Shown here one piece after another: positions 56,331 to 64,000 of a stretch of 64,000 nt of DNA. The notes under the pieces were generated by a model. The model searched no databases and was not told the DNA's origin. It saw only the letters and a list, made by a program, of their open reading frames with translations. The number at the start of each line of letters is the position of its first letter. The stretch's first letter is position 1. Source of the DNA: Plazaster borealis (Eukaryota > Echinodermata > Asteroidea > Forcipulatida > Labidiasteridae); assembly GCA_021014325.1 (NCBI GenBank), contig CM037467.1, positions 1,116,001-1,180,000 on the forward strand. Direction: 5' to 3'. A program made the translations under genes and the position numbers.

Positions 56331-59125
56331 TAAATGGGCTCTGTAGCAAATTTCCATCGATGTCGGAAACAGTTTTTTCCCCAGTCTACTTTCATACGCT
56401 TCCGAGACTTACACAATACAATTTTAACACAATTTACAGAAATTCCATGAAACATAACAAAAACTAATTTGGTAACTGTGGGGAAATCGGATAGTTAAGC
56501 ATACCGTTTATTCCAAATTTGTTTGAACATGGTGAACAACTATAATCATAACAGTCTTTTACACAGCAATCGGTTACAACAATAAACAAAGTATATTTTA
56601 GTTGATGTTATACGGAAATATTGCGAACAGAGCAACTCTACTCTAAAATACATTAAAAAATAGGCCTAATGACACTGTAATAGATAACGTTTAACTCATC
56701 ATTCATTTATTTATTTTACTACCGTTTGTTTGACCTAGGGTCAAACATATTTTAGGCTTTTTGGGGGGTCTTTTTTAAGCAAAATTTCCAGAAACAAGTG
56801 ATGACAAATAATACACGTTGTTTTTAGCTAAATACAACTATTCCCATAATAGAAATAAACTTAATTGCGATCAAGAACCATTTTTATCAGAGGTATATAC
56901 AAAAACAATAGCAAAATACGTCCATTTATGGATTTATTAAGTCTATTTGAACTTCCGGGACCAAGTTGGTTTTACTTGTGTTCGATACCGTTTCTACAAA
57001 TACTTAAGTCTAACGTAGTTAATGGCTATACAAATAATATTGATGTTGTTGGGAAAGTAACATTTAGACATTTATGAAAGTAACATATATTTAACAAATC
57101 AAAAAAGAAAACTTGAGAGTAAGACTAATTGACTTCCGTTTCCGGTTTCTAGTAAACAATTAAGAATGTTGCCCAACTGACATTCACGTTAACCTATGAA
57201 TGGAAAAATTCGGGCGTGATCGGCAAATGGGGTTTCTAAAAAATAAGCATCCTCGTCTCAATTTTTAAAAATTTGTTTCGATGTTAATTTGAACAAATTT
57301 TTCGTATTGTATAAAAATTGAAATTGTATTTATAACAACTTGCTACGGGTAGTTACATTTTCGAGAAAGTTGTATAGATTAAATTTAAAAAGAAGTTTTG
57401 ACTTCATAATAGAATATTATAGTCTTCGTTATAGAGTCATTTTCTCGTTTTCGAAACCGCGAGACTTGCACAGTCTATTGCGTGATATACAATGTAGGCC
57501 TACTACTTGCATTCGACATGCATACTACATGTACTCTAGATTGTAGTTCGATGGATCCGTTCCCAACACAAGGTGACTATGCGTGTCGTGGTATTATTAG
57601 AACAACGCAACAAAGGAGCACAAAAGGAACAATGCTGTCCTCACAATGGAAGTTTTTGTATTTTTAGGGTTTTAGGGCCCCGGCAAATTTAGTTTAACAT
57701 GAGGTATTCTTTGGCGAAATCTGGGACACGTCATGTCGTTTTACACATTATTTTTTACCTAGTCGATCAAAGTGATTTATTTTCCTGTTAACATTGTTTG
57801 GTTGTATGGTTGACATTATTTTTACTAAAAAGAATGAGCAAACAACTCGTAGCCTTTACGGCGTGGATTCCTGAGCCCCTCTCTGCTGGTGCATTCAAGG
57901 ACATTACCAGAGGTGTTTTACGCATTACTTTTCAATTCACCTAGTTTAAATTCGAGAATTTGCATTATTTTCCTGTTTCATTTATTATTGTTCTGACGTA
58001 AATTAGGAGGAGTGCGTGCCCGCTTGTCCCTTCCGTAAATCCACCGTTGTTTATTAATAGCAAATACCTGAACACAAGTATAGTTAATTGCCCTACATGC
58101 CAACTTAGACTAAGACATTGCGCATTTATTTTTCATTTTTTTCATTTTCATTCCTTGTTTACTTAAAAACATCAGTCAGAGTGAGACCATCAGCCATCCT
58201 CAATCGTCTCTTCATTAAATTGTCCCACAGTTTTTAGTTACGAACGTTGAAACATGTATACGAAATAGTGTATCAAAATCACTTGGAAATGTGCTTTCAG
58301 TAAGTTTGTACCTGGTCAACAGTTTTTCCTGTTGGTGAAAATATATGTTAGCGACAATCATCGCTCTGTTGTCTGTTTTTTGAACAGGCTTCGCAGTATT
58401 CATATAACAAAAGCGCAGTTGTACAGCAACTATGTTTTAATGCAGAGTTGCTTGAGCCTTCCCCCTCGATTATCTCCCCCTTTCTCTCTACTTTTTTGAT
58501 AATTTTATTTTTGGGTCAAATTTTACTGGGGGCGCGTGCCCTCCTCGCAGCCCCGCCCTGGATCTGCGCCTGTGTGTGGGTGTGTGACATGTCTACGCAT
58601 TCAAACCGAGGACTTTAACAAAAGTGGGGAAAGTGTCCTCGCTTTGCTTTTGTGTACAAAACCAATGGGGACGTCACTAAAACACACTAATCCCAAACAA
58701 TGGGAGAACAAACGAGTCCTCGGTTTACACCACATTAGGCTAAACATGGGAGGGTTTAGGCACACACCGTTGTGGGGACTTTTACACAATGAACCAACGG
58801 TCCCCACAACGTTTTTCTTTGTTCAGATGGGTCCCTTAAAGGGACTTCTTGAGCAAAGGGAATAATGAACAGCAGTAGCAAGTCCCCACAACTATGTTTT
58901 CAAAAGACTGCATGTTATTTTCCCCCACTCCCTCAAGACACTGAAAACAATGATTGAGTACAGTTTTGTAGGTCTCGACCTGGCCTCGGTCTCCCCTTAG
59001 GACTTCCAGGTCTCGACTATACCATAAACGTTTGTTTCTCATCACTTTAGACCAAACGTGAAGAGGACAACTTTTAAACACGTTTATTTTCCAATTGGTT
59101 TTACAAAAACGTTAATGTCACGTTT
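56331..59125. other. intergenic DNA
   Basis: No gene recognised. Short ORFs have no family features. Some inverted words (GTCCCCACAAC and GTTGTGGGGAC, 58.6-58.9 kb) suggest an old element. Confidence 0.35.
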
Positions 59126-60670
59126 CTATATTAAGATACATATTTTGCTTTCCACCGATTCCCCTGACGGATTGAAGTTCCTTTTCTTACATTTTCCCCC
59201 TTCAAAAAATAAGATAGAGCCTTTCTGTTGAATCTTGATGTTTTTGTGGATGAAGCTTGTCACGACAAAAGTTGCGTTATCGTTATTATTTCCACTGTTT
59301 TCCATATAAAATACGAAGGCGTCTCTTTTGTAATCCAATGCAAAATGACCAAAATCGAGGTGGGGCAAGTTTTGATCGCCAGGGTCTTTTAATTTCATGT
59401 GCTGCTGGAGGACCGTAAGGTACTTTGTTGCTTCAGCAAGGATAGAGGGAAGTGCAAAGCAATACAACTTCTTTTTCGTGGGGCCATGACGCACATACCT
59501 AAATTTCTCTGGTGTTTCAATTACTTGTATTCCAGGTAGGTTTTCCAGTAAACCTTCTAAATCTCGTAACTCTTTCTCTCTGCTTGCAACCCAGCCATTA
59601 AACCACTCAGGCGTAAACGGGGATTTCTCAAAAAGCGTAAGGGCTTCTTGCAGAGTCGATTTATTAACTTTGCCTCGTCTGATTTCAGGAAGCAGTTGTG
59701 CCACGCTATATTTGAATCTATTTGCGTACGAAACGACCTGCTTAAAGCATTCATGAATGAGATCTTTGTAACTCTGGAATTGTACGCATACCTTATGTTG
59801 CATAAGGTTTTGACACCTTTCGCTCATCCGTTCAAGCTCATTCATGTTGTCAACAAAGTTTGATAACAAGTTATCATCAATTTCGCTGAAGGTCGCGTGT
59901 CCGCTTTTGAGAAGAGATAGGGGAGTTAGAGTGACCCGTACTGAAACTGAATCTGTTTTACATAGTATAGGCAGCTTGCGACAGAACTCTGAGGCCTGCT
60001 CATAATTTGTTGGGTTTTGTTCTGAAGTAAAATCCCCATACAGTATACAGCTGAAAAGCTCTTCGGCTTGATCATAACCCATATTGCGGATACTTTGTAA
60101 AGACGACTCGTTTTTGCCTTCGATTTGATTTGTCAATGCAGCTCTCAATTCAGCCCTGAATCTAAGATCTTTTGTATGGCTGTCATTCGTGATTGCAGAT
60201 TCATCATGAAACACAAGGAAAGCATTGGCACCATAAGTTACACTCGTTACGATGTGAGTTGCATTGTCGCTGCGCACATCGGTTGGCGACATATCTGTAA
60301 TTGATATTTTTTCTTGTCTGGTGGTTGTCTGTTAGTGCAACGTCATAACACGCCTAAGCATGTTAGACGTTTGTGTGCGGTCATTTATATATTTAGCCGA
60401 ACCACCCAAAGTAACAAGACCTGATAAAATACTAGCCCGGAGGGATGCACCTGCTTCAAAATGATTCACCCTTATAGTATCGTCTGATTCGTCCTCCATA
60501 ATAAAGATTAAGCTTGTGGAGGGATCATTTATTTTGGTTGTTTTATTTTCAACCTCCTCTCTCCAAGGAAACTCCCCTACTATTGGTCTGTCAGTGAAGT
60601 AATCATACAGCATGCCGACTTCCATGTTCCGCCCAAATGTAGACATTGAAATTTCTCTGTGTTCACCCAT
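59126..60670 (-). pseudogene. SNTX-like MACPF-superfamily gene with one in-frame stop
   Basis: Two ORFs on the same minus-strand frame, 60670-60332 and 60292-59126, are separated only by a TAA at 60332-60334 and 13 open codons. The first begins with ATG and carries the GMLYD motif typical of the SNTX (stonustoxin-related) perforin-like domain; the second continues that domain (THIVTSVTYGANAFLVF), then a helical FAT-like region and a thioredoxin-like strand-rich region. No PRY-SPRY domain follows. The last four residues are CILI, a CaaX prenylation box. The frame stays open for at least 50 nt above the ATG, with CAATAG as a possible acceptor, so an upstream exon may exist. Most animal SNTX-like proteins are not venom components, and a cytosolic role is likely here. 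Pseudogene is inferred from the stop; a sequencing error or readthrough is possible. Confidence 0.75.
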
Positions 60671-61497
60671 ATCAGATAATTGCCGTATTGACTTCTCGGT
60701 GACCCTATTGAGAATAATTCATTCAAAAGCGATGTAATAACTATTGTTCCGATTGAACCAACAGTTTAAATTAGTCAAGCCTATTGTATTGTCCCTCTTA
60801 AATAAAGTAGCCTATTTTACATGTTCAGGAAAAAAGTCTGACGTAATAATAATATACATAATATTTGAGATATATTTACTAAGGGCGTCCCCTTTCATTT
60901 TCATCTTGGTTTCCATTTCCAACTGACCCTATTTAGGAAGTTAGAAGTTAGGAAGAAAAAGAAGAAGAAGACAAATCGAGCACGTGTCAAGGATTTATTA
61001 ATCAATCAAGGGCCAAGTTTGTTTCAAATCGGCCCAATTGGCATTAGCCTAGCTGTATCATTTTGATCACGTGACCGTTTGACCAAATAAATAAAGAAAA
61101 TCAGAGCTAATGTGGGAGAAGTAGCCTTTCTTGTTTATATTCATTATACGACCACTACTGACCACCAGATCCATCCATTGGCCAAATTTTTATGACCACC
61201 AATAGATCAGGCATGTGTCAAAGTTTAATTTGACCATGTTTGTACGAAATCCGCCAAATAAATTGGGAGTTATGGCCTTTTTCGTTTTGATCACGTGACG
61301 TCTGACCAAAGAAAGAGAGAAAGAAAGCAATGAGGAGAAATAATTGTAGCATTACTTATTATGTTCTGAAACGATGACGTTGTCTCCGGTGTAGCTAGAA
61401 GCTTGTGCCTTTGAACAAATTCACCCTAAAATGGAAGAAAAATAACACAAAAAACACTTCGGTTATCAAAAACTCCTGTTATAGGCCTAATGTATAA
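60671..61497. other. intergenic DNA
   Basis: No gene. Two TTTTGATCACGTGAC words occur about 230 bp apart (about 61061 and 61294) within loosely repeated flanks. Confidence 0.35.
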
Positions 61498-61649
61498 CTA
61501 CCCTTGGCTTAGGCCTACTCGTTTCCGTAGAAACAACAACTGTGGTTGATGGCCTGGCCCATGGTTTTTCAATAATTATCGAAAAATTCAAAAGCCATGC
61601 CATTATACAGTTGTTGTTTTCTACGGAAACAAGTAAGTGTAAGGGTAGC
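61498..61649. mobile_element. 152-bp foldback MITE
   Basis: CTACCCTTGGCTTAGG and TTTCCGTAGAAACAACAACTG on the left are mirrored by CAGTTGTTGTTTTCTACGG and AAGGGTAG on the right. Confidence 0.8.
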
Positions 61650-61767
61650 TGAATTTATGCGATAAAATGATTGATTGGAATTACAATCGTCATTATTGTC
61701 AAAAGTGTTAAAATGTTGCCCTTTGTCTGAGTATAGTTCGATAAAATAGTCACTGATATCGCAACAT

Positions 61768-61868
61768 GAAGTTGATCCAGATTCGTAGACTTGCCCAGTC
61801 CCCCGAGCTAGTCGATGTTGCGCCCTCCACGGTGAGTAATACAAAAACTAGCGTCGCCAATCAAGACT
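61768..61868. repeat. dispersed repeat shared with 49299-49410
   Basis: GATCCAGATTCGTAGACTTG, GATGTTGCGCCCTC and GTCGCCAATCAAGACT occur in the same order in both places. Confidence 0.7.
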
Positions 61869-61930
61869 AAGCAAGAAGCAACACCGTATAAGAAACGTAC
61901 ACAGTGAGCCCTTTTGGATGAACCCTATTT

Positions 61931-62170
61931 GAATTTACCATATTTTTGACCGCATGAGGGCGCTTTCATCGAAAATGTCTTGCATCACATTACAGTTTCA
62001 TCTTATTTTAATTGCCTGTACGTAGTTTTCTTGCATCAATGACGAAAGACATAAACATAATAATACCGGTAACAAAAATGGAAAAACCCCCACGTTTGTT
62101 TACTTGATTGTCATCACGTGAAGTTGGTCTACATGTACGCCCTCACGCGGTCGAAAATACGGCGAATTCG
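61931..62170. mobile_element. MITE with TATTTTTGACCGCATGAGGG ends, copy 2
   Basis: Reverse-oriented relative of 18013-18238. It adjoins the 5' end of the LINE sequence. Confidence 0.8.
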
Positions 62171-62260
62171 ACGTAGGCCCTAGGCTAGACTGGTCTGTCT
62201 TTATCCGCAAGGACAAAGACAGGTACTGGTTTTACAGACCCAATATTTTCATTGGATAAA

Positions 62261-63847
62261 ATGATTTCGTTTGATAAAACGGGCAGTGACGTAAGCATGG
62301 ACACTCCTCACCTTACATCAGTGCATGTGTCACCTGGTGAGGTGGTGCAGAGGATTATGAAAATGCAAACGGGTAAGGCAGCTGGCCCTGATGGTGTGAC
62401 CGTAAAAATGCTCAAACTATGTGCCTCTGAAATCTCCCCTGTTCTGGCAAAGTTTTTAAATTTTTCTATCTGTCAGGGTAAGCTGCCCAGTGCCTGGAAA
62501 ACTGCCAATATTGTGCCTATTTTTAAACAAGGTGATCGGAGTGACGTAAATAATTATCGTCCAATCGCTCTGACATCTATTTTTTGCAAAATTTTAGAAG
62601 GTTTTGTGGCCGAGAATCTTAGACTGCATCTCCAGAATAACGGTCTATTGTACAATCTTCAGCATGGTTTTCTGCCTGGTCGCTCCTGTACCACAATTCT
62701 TGCCGACACCTTAACCAAGTGGTCTCACATCCTAGATCAACCAAAATCCTGCGTTCACATTGTCTCTTTAGACTTTAGTAAAGCTTTCGACTCGATTTCG
62801 CACAACACTCTTATTCTGAAATTACAGAAAACCTATGGGATTGAAGGACCTCTCCTTTCATGGATTAGCTCTTTTCTCTGTGACCGTAAACAAAGGGTTG
62901 TGTTTCACGGTTGTCACTCTACCTGGACGGATGTGGGGTCTGGAGTGCCGCAGGGCTCTGTTTTGGGGCCATTGCTTTTTAATATTTATCTTAATGATCT
63001 TAATTTACATCTTAATAACTTGCCTTATCATTATGCAGATGACACCTTTGTTTTTAAACAGATAAGGTCTGTCAGTGACGTTGTTCAACTTCAAACTGAT
63101 CTCAACATCATCAGTGACTGGGCTATCCAAAATTCACTCACACTTAATCCTCAGAAATGCAAAGTTATGGCCCTAACCAGGATCAAACAGCAATCTTACC
63201 CCCCGTTGTACTCTCTGGGTCATACTCTTATTCAAGAGGTGAAAACATTAAAATTACTTGGGGTTCACGTTCAGCACAATCTCAGTTGGGATGAGCATGT
63301 TAACAACGTCACTCTTGGTTTTATGCGCCACGTTATGGGTGATTGTAGTACTAAAACCTTGCTTACTCTGTATAAATCTATTATTATGCCTATCCTCGAT
63401 TATTGTTCTCCGGTTTGGAGTGTGTACAGAGTTAGGCACATTGATCAACTCGAGAAAGTCCAAAGGTTTGCTTCACGCCTTATTTTACATCAGCAAAGAC
63501 AAGAGCAACCTTATTCCGAACGGCTATGTGAGCTTCATCTTAGTACATTGAGTGCCAGACGGGAGTACTTGCTCATGAAATTTGTCTGTAGGCAGCTCTT
63601 GTTTGGTAACTGGGGTTATTTTCCACCGTCCTTTCTTAGTCTGATCAACGTCAATAACAGACATTCCAATTCTAGGTTAACGTTTCACCACCTGTTTGCT
63701 CGCACTGATACTTTTAAATACTCTATGCCATGTCTTTTTATCAGGAACTGGAGTTCTTATCCTGTCAGCATTGTAGATAGATTTACATGTGCCCCATTGT
63801 CTAGTTTTTTTACTGAACTTAAAAATCACATTTATAACTTAAACTAA
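62261..63847 (+). mobile_element. non-LTR retrotransposon reverse transcriptase, 5'-truncated
   Basis: 528 intact codons from ATG 62261 encode a full reverse transcriptase with family motifs in order: GKAAGPDGV, IVPIFKQGD and NNYRPIALTS, QHGFLPGRS, LDFSKAFDSISH, GVPQGSVLGPLLF and the catalytic YADD at 63032-63043. After it come a thumb region and the LDYCSPVW segment typical of CR1/Jockey-like elements. The apurinic endonuclease domain expected upstream is missing; non-LTR sequence begins abruptly near 62.2 kb, next to a MITE, which fits 5' truncation during insertion. The remaining 150 bases are probably its 3' UTR, rich in GT and TTTTG, running past the window. An open frame of this length implies a young insertion. 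Confidence 0.9.
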
Positions 63848-64000
63848 ATTTGCTTTGTTCTTGTTTCCATCGTGTCTGTCTGCTTCTAGTGCTCGTCTGT
63901 TCGCTGTTCTTTGTTTGTGTGTCTGCGTGTGTTTTTGTTGTGGTTGTCGTTGTCGTCGCTGTTTTGTTTTTGTTTTGGGTCGGAGTAACACACCCCTGTG
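63848..64000 (+). other. LINE 3' UTR, GT-rich
   Basis: A GTTTTTG/GTTGTCG-rich tract follows the RT stop. The element's tail and target-site duplication are outside the window. Confidence 0.5.

Noticed and set aside
58536..58865. 109-codon plus-strand ORF
   Set aside because: No motifs, lies in inverted repeated words, and has an equally open antisense frame.

Overview
The window looks like nuclear DNA of a marine deuterostome, most likely an echinoderm and probably a sea star. The reasons are genes split by GT-AG introns, animal gene families (Bcl-2, inositol hexakisphosphate kinase, SLC18-like transporter, VWA protein, SNTX-like MACPF protein), very short intergenic ORFs, and a dense load of short inverted-repeat elements and tRNA-derived SINEs. 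The species call is inference; nothing here can be matched to a database.

Layout. 1-7.4 kb: a complete three-exon Bcl-2 family gene (+; BH4, BH3-like, BH1, BH2, C-terminal membrane anchor), its introns filled with inverted-repeat elements and a degenerate TTAGGG block, followed by a 112-bp tandem array. 9.0-16.4 kb: a five-coding-exon inositol hexakisphosphate kinase (+; 371 aa) with a GC-rich putative promoter. 16.4-22.6 kb: intergenic DNA and inverted-repeat elements. About 23.2-29.5 kb and 37.8-43.8 kb: two arms of a large inverted duplication, each carrying an intact intronless SLC18-like transporter (464 and 463 aa, about 12 differences) and a possible relic terminal exon with a GPI-type tail. 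Between them lies an 8.3-kb spacer holding a 3.9-kb PIF/Harbinger-type transposon with its own MADF-gene and transposase remnants. 48.6-52.6 kb: a multi-exon secreted protein on the minus strand joining a lysozyme-like domain, a VWA domain with complete MIDAS, a furin-like site, acidic pentapeptide repeats and a GPI-type tail. 53.6-56.1 kb is a diverged direct copy of the spacer DNA at 29.5-35.9 kb, and it lacks the Harbinger insertion, so it serves as an empty-site reference. 59.1-60.7 kb: an SNTX-like MACPF-superfamily gene (minus) interrupted by one in-frame stop and ending in a CaaX box. 62.2-64.0 kb: a 5'-truncated non-LTR retrotransposon with an intact reverse transcriptase.

The genes do not form a pathway. 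Bcl-2 and IP6K both belong to cell-survival signalling in animals, but their adjacency is probably chance. The VWA/lysozyme-like protein and the SNTX-like protein are plausible immune or surface-defence genes. The duplicated blocks suggest shared history: the VWA gene and the transporter arms both sit next to related copies of the same flanking DNA, and the arms carry a terminal exon resembling that of the VWA gene.
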